Assembly (NCBI GenBank): GCA_004762155.1
Contig: SIHP01000009.1
Location: 62,001-126,000 of the forward strand
Reading direction: 5' to 3'
Source: Flavobacteriaceae bacterium
Lineage (GTDB): Bacteria > Bacteroidota > Bacteroidia > Flavobacteriales > Flavobacteriaceae
Length of the DNA stretch: 64,000 nucleotides
The position numbers and the translations under genes are program-made. The notes below the pieces were generated by a model. The model searched no databases. It was not told where the DNA came from and saw only the letters and a list, made by a program, of their open reading frames with translations. The first letter of the stretch is position 1. Each line of letters starts with the position of its first letter. Positions 55,397-64,000 of this stretch are shown in pieces.

Positions 55397-55510
55397 TTTT
55401 GATAAAATGTTGTCAATTCGAGTGAATTTTACGATTGAAATGAGTGAAATTTGTATCGAGAATAAGAATTTTACTTACTAGATTAGTTCTCTAAACGATG
55501 TTTATCAAAA
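55397..55510. repeat. Intergenic element with terminal inverted repeat
   Basis: TTTTGATAAA at 55397-55406 is repeated in inverse as TTTATCAAAA at 55501-55510. In between, TTGTCAATTCGAGTGAATTTTACGATTG, then AATTTGTATCGAGAA, form a structure seen as a short intergenic repeat in flavobacterial genomes (REP-like, from memory, not searched). No ORF. Confidence 0.55.
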
Positions 55511-55787
55511 TGAGGGTATAAACATTTTTAAATCAAAATTCACAACGGATTGTTCTTATGAATCGATAACGAAGCTTTGTAATACCTATGAGACAACAAA
55601 ACAACTAAAAAATGGTGCAACCATGGTTAAAAAACTTTAAGGAGAGTATTTAAAGTTATAAGGAAGGTTACAATAATACTAAGGAACTGAAAAAGAACCT
55701 CAAGGAACGCATCTTAAGCAAAAAGGAAAAGGAAACTACTCAAAAGGAGAACACAATACATATATTATTAATTTAAAAAAAAACATT
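55511..55787. other. AAGGA-rich noncoding stretch
   Basis: No ORF. From about 55639 the motif AAGGA recurs at irregular spacing (AAGGAGAG, AAGGAAGG, AAGGAACT, CAAGGAACG, AAAAGGAAAAGGAAACT, AAAAGGAGAA) on the plus strand. It could be purine-rich RNA leader or decayed coding sequence of the next gene; an ATG ORF starts at 55788. Confidence 0.4.
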
Positions 55788-56447
55788 ATGGCAACAAAAA
55801 GAATAGCATCAGAGGCAGAAGCCTTAGAACAGTACAGAGTATCATTAGAAAACGTTGAAGCTCAAACAGAAATTGCCACTATTATGGCAGAATTTGGCTA
55901 TGACGAAATAGTAATAGCAGAAGGAAAAGCATTATTTACACAAACTCGTGAAGCGTACGACGTAAACCAAAAAGAAGACGACGAAACTTCAGAATCGTAT
56001 AAAAACTTTACAAGGTTAAAGGAAAGCTTAGCAAAAACCTACACATTACACAGAAAAAAAGGGGAAATCATATTCAGAAAAGAACCAATAACCTTAAGTA
56101 AGTTGGTATTAACAGGCAGTTTACCAACTGCTTATGTTAAATGGTTAGAAACTGTAAAGAAATTTTATACAGTTGCATTACAAGACACCACAATACAAAC
56201 AAAGTTGGTAAGGTTAAAGATAACAACAGAAGAAATAAACGAAACAATTGCGCTAATAACCAATTTAGAACATGCTAGGGCCGAATATTTACGAGAAAAA
56301 GAAGAAAGTCAAGATGCAACAAAAGCAAAAGACAAAATCTTTGCCAAAATGGACGATTGGATGAGCGAATTTTATGCAGTTGCAAAGATCGCCTTAGAAG
56401 ACAATCCACAACTTTTAGAATCAATCGGAAAGTTTGTAAGAAGTTAG
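55788..56447 (+). CDS. Hypothetical helical protein
   Basis: 219 residues, almost entirely alpha-helical, without signal peptide. It begins MATKRIASEAEALEQYRVSL and ends ALEDNPQLLESIGKFVRS, a pattern familiar from uncharacterised Bacteroidota proteins whose C-termini read PQLLE-x-x-G-x-x-V+S. Charged, with coiled-coil-like stretches (VRLKITTEEINETIALITNL, then EHARAEYLREKEESQD). No catalytic motif can be recognised. It is transcribed separately from the array; the spacing to the next gene is nearly 300 bases. Confidence 0.75.
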   Translation: MATKRIASEAEALEQYRVSLENVEAQTEIATIMAEFGYDEIVIAEGKALFTQTREAYDVNQKEDDETSESYKNFTRLKESLAKTYTLHRKKGEIIFRKEPITLSKLVLTGSLPTAYVKWLETVKKFYTVALQDTTIQTKLVRLKITTEEINETIALITNLEHARAEYLREKEESQDATKAKDKIFAKMDDWMSEFYAVAKIALEDNPQLLESIGKFVRS

Positions 56448-56735
56448 TCTTTTAAAATAGAAGCACTTTGGTAAACTCGCTCCAGTTTTACACTGTCCAA
56501 AGTTTACCAAAGAACTTACCACATTCGTTGAGTTGGAAAATAGATAGATATAAACAAAAGGAAAAGTTTTGGCTAAGTGCTGAATCCAAAATTAAATGCT
56601 AATTTAATCCTGAACAAACTATAGCCTAGACGTTAGCGGCAATTCTCTGTGGTTAGTAGTTTTACCAACTTTAGTGCTTAATTCAACGCAACCAAAAACA
56701 AAAAAATACATCTAACAAATAAAACATATAGTATT
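56448..56735. other. Intergenic with GACGTTAGCGGCAAT motif
   Basis: About 290 bases with no ORF. GACGTTAGCGGCAAT around 56630 and CTTTGGTAAACT/AGTTTACCAAAG inverted segments (about 56467 and 56511) are seen. The first resembles motifs at ends of mobile gene-cassette-like elements, but it is not proof. The lipoprotein gene promoter presumably lies in the right half. Confidence 0.35.
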
Positions 56736-57668
56736 ATGATTAAAAGATTAGCTATTTTATGTATTATGAGTGCTATTATATCATGTGCAAATGATGATGA
56801 TATTGTTACTGAAATTTCATTAAGTCAATCAATTTTTGTCAATAATGGAAAAATTCTTATCAGTGGTCTTAGAAATTCAAACAATAATTCCACAACTAAA
56901 TTTTGGATTGATAATGTTGTTACAGATGCTACCACCTTTATGAATTCTTTAAAAATAGGTGCCCTGTATCGTGGTTCAGTAGACAATTCATTTCGAAAAA
57001 CATTTGTGAATAAAACATCAAGTAATCAAGCTGATGTATATAACTTTTATCAAACAGCTTTCATGGTTGATACTAGTGTTTCATATTATAAAAACAATAA
57101 TCCCGTTACTACAACAATTTCTAATCCAGGGGTACTATCAGCTATTAATTCTTTTGAAGGAGCGCTTTTCTTTAGTGGGTATGTAAGCGAAGAAACTTCT
57201 ACAGAAGCTGGAGCAAGTTTTAAGCCAAGTATTCCTTTTTTTTGGGATGGAAACTCATCAATTGTAGAATTACCCATATCTCAAGAACTTTTTTTCAGAG
57301 GTACAAGCTGTGTCTTTGTTGATAAAGAAAATTTTTACGTTGGTGGAAAGACTTCATTTCCAATGTACTGGAGAAATACTGAAATGATAAAATTAGGAGA
57401 TTTATTTGGAGAAGTTAATCAAATTATTTTATCGGAAGGAAACACCTATGCAGTTGGGTTTTACAATAAAAATGATAGCAATAGTACAGGAAATACAGCA
57501 TGTTACTGGATCAATGGAGAGTTAGTTGAATTAGAAGATCATGCACAAGCAAATGGTATTTATATTGATGGAAATGATATTTATGTCTGTGGATCAAAAG
57601 GGAATGTGCCCTTAGAATATAGTGCATGCTATTGGAAAAATGGAATGAGAGTTGATCTTCCAGAATAA
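56736..57668 (+). CDS. Lipoprotein, propeller-like hypothetical
   Basis: 310 residues. Lipoprotein signal MIKRLAILCIMSAIISCAND with Cys about 17. The mature part has repeated units of the kind ILISGLRNS, FFSGYVSEE, FYVGGKTSFPMYW, TYAVGFYNKND and IYVCGSKGN, each with G-x-x-x followed by ACYW-x-N-G. This is a short-repeat beta-propeller-like pattern seen in Bacteroidota lipoproteins. Function unknown, probably surface or periplasmic. Confidence 0.75.
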   Translation: MIKRLAILCIMSAIISCANDDDIVTEISLSQSIFVNNGKILISGLRNSNNNSTTKFWIDNVVTDATTFMNSLKIGALYRGSVDNSFRKTFVNKTSSNQADVYNFYQTAFMVDTSVSYYKNNNPVTTTISNPGVLSAINSFEGALFFSGYVSEETSTEAGASFKPSIPFFWDGNSSIVELPISQELFFRGTSCVFVDKENFYVGGKTSFPMYWRNTEMIKLGDLFGEVNQIILSEGNTYAVGFYNKNDSNSTGNTACYWINGELVELEDHAQANGIYIDGNDIYVCGSKGNVPLEYSACYWKNGMRVDLPE

Positions 57669-57710
57669 TTAATGTTTTTTTTAATACATGGTTAGTAACT
57701 GCTAAATAGA

Positions 57711-57738
57711 GAGGTCAATACTTATTTGTAAAGACCTC
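57711..57738 (+). terminator. Weak terminator-like hairpin after lipoprotein gene
   Basis: GAGGTC and GACCTC form a 6-bp stem around a 16-base loop, 42 bases after the stop. No T-tract follows, so termination is uncertain. Confidence 0.3.
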
Positions 57739-57928
57739 CAAATTACAGTTATTCTTTATACACTACACTTATTACATTTCATTACGCACCACCTATTTAT
57801 TAACGTAATTTGGTGAAAAATTGACTTTATATAATTCGAAATTTATCGCTTATTTTCAACGCTATTTTTCATATACGTAACTGTTGGTTTTAATGCAGAA
57901 AGACATTTTAAAGTTAAAAACAAAGTTT

Positions 57929-60900
57929 ATGAAACTCAACAAAATAGTTAAACCAGTTTTACTTTTTATATCTCTTCTCTTTCTTCAACAGATGATCTAT
58001 AGTCAGAAATATAAAGATATGATGAATGACAATACGATTAATTTTTATGATGTTGTAAAAGAAGCAGAATCGTATTTTAAAACGATAGATGTTAACGCCA
58101 AAGGATCTGGATACAAACAATTTATGCGATGGGCTACTAGTAATGAATATAAATATTATCCATCTGGAAATAGGCTAGCTGTAGATCCTGAATTCGCTAT
58201 TAAAGCACACAAGAAAAACGTATTTAATAAAAGTATTCAATTCAACAAATCTAATGTGTCTGATGGTTGGAGAGAAATAGGACCATTTGCAATAGAAAAT
58301 ATTACTGTTCATTATGCCGCAGGAATGGGAAGAGTAGAAGACTTTTACGTTGATCCAAATAATGCGCAAAACATTTACATTTGTTCAAGAAGTGGTGGTC
58401 TGTGGAAAACAACAAATGAAGGAACGACATGGAGTTCTTCCAGTACAGAAACCTTGCCAGCTTCTGGTGTTAACTCAATAGCGGTAGATCCATTAAATTT
58501 TAATCATGTCTACGTAGCGCTACAAAATGCTAATAATAATTATTCTTTTGGAGTTTATGAATCATTAGACGGAGGTGCATCTTTTAACGAAACAGGGTTT
58601 AATCCAACAAACTTGGGTCTTGGTGGTTTAGGATCTAGTTTTAGAATTTATACTGTAGTCCATCACCCAACAATTGGGGACCTATTATTAGTTGGAACAT
58701 CTAATGGTTTGTATAAAACAACAAACAATTTTAGTTCTTGGGAGCAGATTACTTCAGGTTACATTGTACAGATTGAGTTTCATCCTATCAATGATAATAT
58801 TATGTATGTTTATGATAGTTCGCAGAGAAATGTAGTCTATGTATCCAATGATACAGCTAATACGTTTTCTACAACTACTATTAATGATAATAATAATGCT
58901 TCAGCTACAATGGCTGTAACAGCGAATGCCCCAAACGAACTTTATTTTGCATCAAATTCTGGTATTTTTAAATCAACAGACGCTGGTTCAAGTTTTAGTT
59001 TTATTTCAAATTCGTTTACTACTAATTCTTTAATAAGTACGGATGCTTTTGCTGTAAACAGTACAAATAATCAAAATTTATTTATCGGTGGAGTTGATGG
59101 TGCAAATTCTACAGATGGTGGTATAAATTTTACTAAAAGAACAGATTGGTATTTAGGAGCATCAATACATGGTAGTGGTACTTTAGAGCAAAGGTATTTT
59201 AATAGTACAGCATATGTACATGCCGATTTAAGAACGGCAAAATCTTTAAATGGTCATTTTTATGTTGCTACAGATGGAACTCTAGCTAAAAGTGAAGACG
59301 GCGGTGTTACTTGGCAAAATTTAATGCAAACCAATGCACCAGGTATTAGAGAAAATTATAAGTTAGGTATCAGTCAATCAAACAACAATGTAGCTATTTC
59401 TGGATCTCAAGATAATGGTACATCAATAAAAAACCCTACCGGATGGGTTGAAGCTTATGGAGCAGATGGTATGGAAGGTATTATTTCACCGCTGAACCCA
59501 GAATATATGATTGGTAGTTATCAATTTGGTGGAAGAATTAGAACGTTAGATGCTGGAACATCAAATACTATTGTAACGTCTAATGGAACGAATGGTTGGT
59601 GGGAAGCACCTTTAGCTTATGACCCTAACGACCAATTTAAAATTTACGATTTTAGAAATGGCGTTTATGTGAGTACCGATTTTGGCCTTAACTATAATTA
59701 TGTAGGTACCCCCTCGTTTTTAAGTTCAAGTTATTGGGATCAAATTAGAAATGCTGAAATCGCACAAAATAATTCAAATATTATAATTGTATCAAAAGCT
59801 AGTGAAATTGAAAAATCTACAGATGGAGGGGCCATTTTTTTTGATATAAAAAACAATTTGCCTAATCACGAAATTCAAGATATAGCCATAAATCCAAATG
59901 ATGATGATGATATTATTGTTGTGAATGCAAGCTATCAAAATAACGGTCAAAAAGTATATAGATCTACAAATGGTGGAACGTCATGGTCTAATATTACTTA
60001 CAATATTGGTGATATACCTGTGCATACGGTAGTTATCGATCATACTAATAATCCTAACATTTATATTGGTACAGAAGTTGGCGTATATTATAAGGCGCTC
60101 AATGGTACCTCTTGGACATTATATAATACAGGTTTACCAAATGTTGCAGTACAAGAATTAGAAATCAATTATGGTGCAAATACAATAAAAGCAGCAACTT
60201 GGGGACGTGGTCTTTGGGAATATGATTTAGTTGGGAGAGACATCTATCCTTCTATAGAAAGTACATCAATTACGAATCCTCCTTCATTAAACGCTCCTTT
60301 TGAAGGTAGTAATCAATTTGTAACTTCTGTAATTAAGTATAGTGGGACTTTAACAGATGTGAGAGTAAATTTTTCTATAAATAATCAGTTACTTGATAAT
60401 ATCATAAACATGACCAATATAGATGGCAACACCTGGGTTTCAGATGAAGCATTACCAAATTCCACAATTGTAGGAGACAAAGTGTTTTTTAAAGTTTTTG
60501 CTACTGGATCTAACACAGACACTTCAGAGACCTATAAATTTATGTATGAAGTTCAAGATTTATCCTATTGTGATTCTCAAGGAAAGGATGGTACAACGAC
60601 CGATTATATAACTCAAGTAAGTTTAGGAAATTTTGTAAATAACTCAGAACAAAATTATTATACGTTATATGATGATCTAGAACCAATTCAATTAATCGTA
60701 GGAGAAACATATCAACTATCTGTAGAGTTAGATTCTTCATTTGACTTAGATAAAGCAGCAGTATGGATTGACTTTAATAGAAATGGTGTTTTTGATGATT
60801 CAGAATTAATTAATATGTCTGAATATACAAACCACATTTCAAATGGAAGTGTTACAGTTCCTAATGATGCAGTTCTTGGACAAACCCATAGAATGCGTGT

Positions 60901-63298
60901 TCGTAATATATATGATAACACCATTACCCCTTGTGATGAGGCTTCTGGTGAGGTAGAAGATTATGTAATAACGGTGATAAATCCAATTATTAGTTTTAAT
61001 ACTGTTACTAGCACAATAACAGAAAACACAGGAGATCAAATAGTTTTTATTCCTGTAACGATGTATAACCATACTGAAATTCCAACCTCAGTATCTATTT
61101 TAACTTCTGGCACAGCAAATACAACAGACTATACTTTACATACTAGTTCATTAACTTTTTATAGAGATGAAACCCAACATATTGCATTAACCATAAAAGA
61201 TGATGCTGATACGGAAAATGAAACCATAGTTTTAACATTAACAGAAACAACTAATATAGGTGTAACCATAGCTGCAAGTGTTCATACTATTTCTATTATA
61301 GATGATGATATTCCCATTATCATCAATGAAATTTTAGCAGATCCTAATGGTATCGATGCGAATGGAGATGGAATAATAAGTTCAGATCACGATGAATTTA
61401 TAGAATTTGTAAATTTAGATAATGTTTCTTATGATTTAACTGGTTATACAGTTTCTGATGATGCAAATGTTCGGTATACTTTTGGTTCAGTAACAATTCC
61501 TGCTGGTGGTTCAGTTGTTATTTTTGGAGGTGGAACCCCTACAGGAATCCCTGGTATCTCAGATACAACTTCAAGTTTAGGGTTATCAAATTCAGGTGAT
61601 ACCGTTTCTTTAAAAAATGCTGAAGGAACAACTGTTGCAACATACACTTATGGTAGTGAAGCAAATAGTAATCAGTCTATTGGACGAGTTGATGATACAA
61701 CGGGTAGTTTTGTAGAACACGAAACAATTACAACAAATCCTGTTTCAGCTTCACCAGGAAGACGCAATGTTTCTAATTTGCCTTTTATCCCTGTTACTTG
61801 GAATGGAAGTGCCAATAATGATTGGACAACAGATGCTAACTGGACTCCAGAAACTATACCTATAATTACTTCTGATATCGTAATCCCTAGTGGTTTATCA
61901 ACCTACCCAACTGCTACTTCTGCTGTAATAGCCAACACAGTATCAATTGAATCTGGAGCGTCTTTAATTGCAACAAATATTTTTATTGCACATGTAACTT
62001 ATAACAGAGATTTAGCAAATGGAAATCAATGGTATCTTATGTCTTCTCCAGTAGTTGGTGAGATTTATAATGATATTTGGATAGATGAAAACTCCATTGC
62101 CTCTGGTCAATTTAATAATAGAGGGCTTAGTTGGTATGATAATACCTCATCTGATATTGATAATGGTTTTGAAGATACCGCTACGGGAAACTGGAGATAC
62201 CTACAATCTGGAAATAACGGCACTTTTAATAAAGGACAAGGTTATGGAGTTTACAGGTCAGGTATAGGGACTGTTTCTTTTAAAGGAAGTGGAATTTATA
62301 CCTCTAGCCAAACTTTTAGCATAACTCAAGGTGCATCAACTAACTATAGTTTAGTTGGGAATCCTTTCACTTCATATTTAAATCTAGGTGATTTTTTTGT
62401 TTCCAACCCTAAAACCAGTGTTTTAGTTGAATCTGAAGCTTATTTTTGGAATGGTTCTGCTTACGGGACAAAAACATCTGGCCTTCATGGAGCATTTGAA
62501 ATAGCGCCTGGTCAAGGTTTTTTTGTTGAAGCAAACAATAATATTGATGTAACTTTTGATATTAATGATGTTTCTCATCAGAGTACAGATTCATTTCTAA
62601 AAACGGGTAGACCAAAGATTAACCTTTTTATTACAGATGATACATATTCAAACTATGCTGATATTTATTATATAGAAGGTAAAACTACAGGGTTTGATAG
62701 TGGGTATGATGGTAAATTATTTGGAGGAGTTACACAACCTTTAACAATATATACTCATTTAGTATCTGATGGTGGAGGAGAAAAATATCAAATTCAATCT
62801 TTGCCAACTTCTAATTATGAAAATATGGTAATACCAATTGGTGTAGATGTTACAACTGGAAAAGAAATTACTTTTACTGCAAACGCAAATAATTTACCTG
62901 TAGGTATAAAAGTATTCTTAGAAGACAGACAAGAAAATACTTTTATCCGTTTAGATCAAGTTGATAGTAATTATAAAGTAATATTTAATAATGCTGTAAA
63001 TGGAGTAGGTCGTTTTTATTTACACACAACTTCTAATGTTTTAAGCATTGATAATGATTTAATTTTAAATAGCTTAACTATTTTTAAGTCTGATGAGACA
63101 ACGTTAAGAATAGTTGGTTTACCACAAGGTGAAACTACTATTTCTTTATTTAATATTCTTGGAAAACAAATGATACGTAGTTCTTTTAATTCCAATGGTG
63201 TTAAAGAAATCTCTTTACAAAAACTTACAACAGGTATTTATTTTGTACAAGTGCAAACTGAAACAGGAAAAGTAAGTAAGAAAATAATTTTAGAATAA
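57929..63298 (+). CDS. Giant T9SS protein: BNR/sortilin-like propeller, GEVED, Calx-beta-like, lamin-tail
   Basis: The ATG at 57929 is chosen because a signal peptide follows at once (MKLNKIVKPVLLFISLLFLQ, ending YSQ); the upstream frame adds 15 codons without purpose. About 1789 residues. Residues 120-770 hold repeated GGLWKTTNEGTTW, SLDGGASF and STNGGTSW Asp-box turns, the mark of BNR/VPS10 propellers. Then GEVED (about 880-1015; VWIDFNRNGVFDD, GEVEDY), a Calx-beta-like domain (1020-1115), a lamin-tail domain (1130-1270; IINEILADPNG, DEFIEFVNL) and a beta-rich module ending in a T9SS sorting domain (last 80 residues, GKQMIRSSF, GIYFVQVQ, KKIILE). It is predicted to be a secreted adhesin or surface polymer-degrading protein. 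A small peptide gene follows 14 bases later. Confidence 0.9.
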   Translation: MKLNKIVKPVLLFISLLFLQQMIYSQKYKDMMNDNTINFYDVVKEAESYFKTIDVNAKGSGYKQFMRWATSNEYKYYPSGNRLAVDPEFAIKAHKKNVFNKSIQFNKSNVSDGWREIGPFAIENITVHYAAGMGRVEDFYVDPNNAQNIYICSRSGGLWKTTNEGTTWSSSSTETLPASGVNSIAVDPLNFNHVYVALQNANNNYSFGVYESLDGGASFNETGFNPTNLGLGGLGSSFRIYTVVHHPTIGDLLLVGTSNGLYKTTNNFSSWEQITSGYIVQIEFHPINDNIMYVYDSSQRNVVYVSNDTANTFSTTTINDNNNASATMAVTANAPNELYFASNSGIFKSTDAGSSFSFISNSFTTNSLISTDAFAVNSTNNQNLFIGGVDGANSTDGGINFTKRTDWYLGASIHGSGTLEQRYFNSTAYVHADLRTAKSLNGHFYVATDGTLAKSEDGGVTWQNLMQTNAPGIRENYKLGISQSNNNVAISGSQDNGTSIKNPTGWVEAYGADGMEGIISPLNPEYMIGSYQFGGRIRTLDAGTSNTIVTSNGTNGWWEAPLAYDPNDQFKIYDFRNGVYVSTDFGLNYNYVGTPSFLSSSYWDQIRNAEIAQNNSNIIIVSKASEIEKSTDGGAIFFDIKNNLPNHEIQDIAINPNDDDDIIVVNASYQNNGQKVYRSTNGGTSWSNITYNIGDIPVHTVVIDHTNNPNIYIGTEVGVYYKALNGTSWTLYNTGLPNVAVQELEINYGANTIKAATWGRGLWEYDLVGRDIYPSIESTSITNPPSLNAPFEGSNQFVTSVIKYSGTLTDVRVNFSINNQLLDNIINMTNIDGNTWVSDEALPNSTIVGDKVFFKVFATGSNTDTSETYKFMYEVQDLSYCDSQGKDGTTTDYITQVSLGNFVNNSEQNYYTLYDDLEPIQLIVGETYQLSVELDSSFDLDKAAVWIDFNRNGVFDDSELINMSEYTNHISNGSVTVPNDAVLGQTHRMRVRNIYDNTITPCDEASGEVEDYVITVINPIISFNTVTSTITENTGDQIVFIPVTMYNHTEIPTSVSILTSGTANTTDYTLHTSSLTFYRDETQHIALTIKDDADTENETIVLTLTETTNIGVTIAASVHTISIIDDDIPIIINEILADPNGIDANGDGIISSDHDEFIEFVNLDNVSYDLTGYTVSDDANVRYTFGSVTIPAGGSVVIFGGGTPTGIPGISDTTSSLGLSNSGDTVSLKNAEGTTVATYTYGSEANSNQSIGRVDDTTGSFVEHETITTNPVSASPGRRNVSNLPFIPVTWNGSANNDWTTDANWTPETIPIITSDIVIPSGLSTYPTATSAVIANTVSIESGASLIATNIFIAHVTYNRDLANGNQWYLMSSPVVGEIYNDIWIDENSIASGQFNNRGLSWYDNTSSDIDNGFEDTATGNWRYLQSGNNGTFNKGQGYGVYRSGIGTVSFKGSGIYTSSQTFSITQGASTNYSLVGNPFTSYLNLGDFFVSNPKTSVLVESEAYFWNGSAYGTKTSGLHGAFEIAPGQGFFVEANNNIDVTFDINDVSHQSTDSFLKTGRPKINLFITDDTYSNYADIYYIEGKTTGFDSGYDGKLFGGVTQPLTIYTHLVSDGGGEKYQIQSLPTSNYENMVIPIGVDVTTGKEITFTANANNLPVGIKVFLEDRQENTFIRLDQVDSNYKVIFNNAVNGVGRFYLHTTSNVLSIDNDLILNSLTIFKSDETTLRIVGLPQGETTISLFNILGKQMIRSSFNSNGVKEISLQKLTTGIYFVQVQTETGKVSKKIILE

Positions 63299-63312
63299 TA
63301 CCGAGAATTTAA

Positions 63313-63429
63313 ATGATACATCATGAAAAAAACAAAGAAAATAAAACAAATAGTAGTCAGGAAATTTCTAGCAATAATGCAATTAAAAAAACAGGAAACT
63401 ATGGTAAATATGCAGCGTTAATTATCTGA
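63313..63429 (+). CDS. Truncated relative of the 58-residue peptide gene
   Basis: A 38-residue ORF: MIHHEKNKENKTNSSQEI, then SSNNAIKKTGNYGKYAALII and stop. The block KxGNYGKYAAL is the same as in the peptide at 36844 (KIGNYGKYAAL), and the position right after a T9SS protein with the same C-terminal module is also the same. The hydrophobic part and the PGxGF end are lost, so this copy looks truncated and perhaps inactive. Confidence 0.55.
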   Translation: MIHHEKNKENKTNSSQEISSNNAIKKTGNYGKYAALII

Positions 63430-63561
63430 ATTAACAAAATAAGCGGATTAAATGCCTCCCACTAACAAAGATGTGTATAAAAAGTTACTCTTTTATTGTA
63501 AACTTCAATTTTTCATAACACAAAGCCGTTGTACAACATATATAACAATAAAAAAAAACGA

Positions 63562-64000
63562 ATGAAGTTAATAGATACTGATATTGAAAATCCGACTCCC
63601 ATTTTAATGAAAAAAATTGCCATTTACGCAAAGAAGTTCAAAGACTTTGATCCTCGGATCATTGAAGGTTGCGCTTTGTGTTATAAGTATAGTCCATTAT
63701 ACCGAAAGCACATAGCCTCATCTAGTTTTGGAAAAACCATGGGATGGCGTTTAACACATAGCTGGACTCAAGACCCTAAATGTTATAGTGACTTGAAGAT
63801 GATAGGCCCATTAGACTTAGGTTTATTTTCAGTAAGAATAGATGCTATCTTGGGAAACAACCAGTTAACTGAATTTGTAGAACAGGCAAAACAACTACCT
63901 ATCTTCACTAGCTATATTCATGCTACTCAAAACTTCATCCTTAATCTATTAGTAAATAAAGATATCCGTTGGTTGAACTTTGAAACTCATCCTTCTTATA
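63562..64000 (+). CDS. Unidentified ORF, partial (runs off right end)
   Basis: Open from the ATG at 63562 to the window end (146 codons, no stop). It begins MKLIDTDIENPTPILMKKIA and continues with KKFKDFDPRIIEGCALCYK, then a GWRLTHSWTQDPKCYSDLK and GPLDLGLFSVRIDAI segment. I do not recognise the family. A polar, mixed composition argues for a real soluble protein. The preceding bases contain GCCGTTGTACAACATAT, a possible cassette-type boundary motif. Confidence 0.6.
   Translation, partial: MKLIDTDIENPTPILMKKIAIYAKKFKDFDPRIIEGCALCYKYSPLYRKHIASSSFGKTMGWRLTHSWTQDPKCYSDLKMIGPLDLGLFSVRIDAILGNNQLTEFVEQAKQLPIFTSYIHATQNFILNLLVNKDIRWLNFETHPSY

Overview
The window looks like a chromosome segment of a marine-type member of the Flavobacteriaceae (Bacteroidota). 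The sequence is very AT-rich. Several proteins end in type IX secretion (T9SS) sorting domains, and lineage-typical families are present: DUF4270, DUF2452, Lacal_2735, and large paralog families with an N-terminal module around the words PPRMT and YCxDC. The species cannot be named from sequence alone.

Left part (1-17.6 kb), mostly ordinary genes: a partial GH9 cellulase, a DEDDh exonuclease/GIY-YIG fusion, a T9SS-exported M28 metallopeptidase, an Upf1/DNA2-type helicase, an outer-membrane protein with its DUF4270 lipoprotein partner, a Kelch-like lipoprotein, a LytTR response regulator, and a compact operon of Lacal_2735, DUF2452, photolyase and a flavin amine-oxidase-like enzyme.

Middle (17.6-32.7 kb): one tightly packed minus-strand operon of 14 genes. 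It holds three B12-binding radical SAM enzymes, three small-molecule-type methyltransferases, an FkbM methyltransferase, a GT2 and two membrane GT-C-type glycosyltransferases, a flippase-like membrane protein, a nucleotidyltransferase and a lipoprotein with a CxxCH haem-type motif. It reads as a biosynthetic locus for an unusual methylated glycan or glycolipid. I do not recognise it as a described pathway.

33-35.3 kb: a tRNA-Ser(TGA) gene, a nearby 17-nt copy of its 3' end, decayed sequence, two tandem small zinc-ribbon proteins and a broken OmpA domain. This looks like the scarred border of an accessory block.

35.3-55.4 kb: the most striking region. A T9SS surface protein is followed by a 58-residue peptide gene ending in PGEGF, then two secreted proteins with a constant head and a short three-helix-like tail also ending in PGxGF, then a plus-strand tandem array of nine intact and one broken gene. 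Each intact array gene carries the same secreted head and two FISUMP domains (Fibrobacter succinogenes major paralogous domain, TIGR02145-like, resembling C-type lectin/DUF1566 folds). The copies are mosaics: long stretches are identical between neighbours, while the inner loops of each FISUMP domain differ sharply. A TlpA/thioredoxin-like protein with a WCxxC site follows with the same upstream leader, and may service the many paired cysteines of the array. The whole looks like a machine for generating diversity in secreted lectin-like proteins.

55.4-64 kb: a small inverted-repeat element, a helical hypothetical protein, a lipoprotein, an approximately 1800-residue T9SS protein (BNR/sortilin-like propeller, GEVED, Calx-beta-like and lamin-tail domains) followed by a truncated cousin of the 58-residue peptide gene, and a partial unidentified ORF running off the right end.
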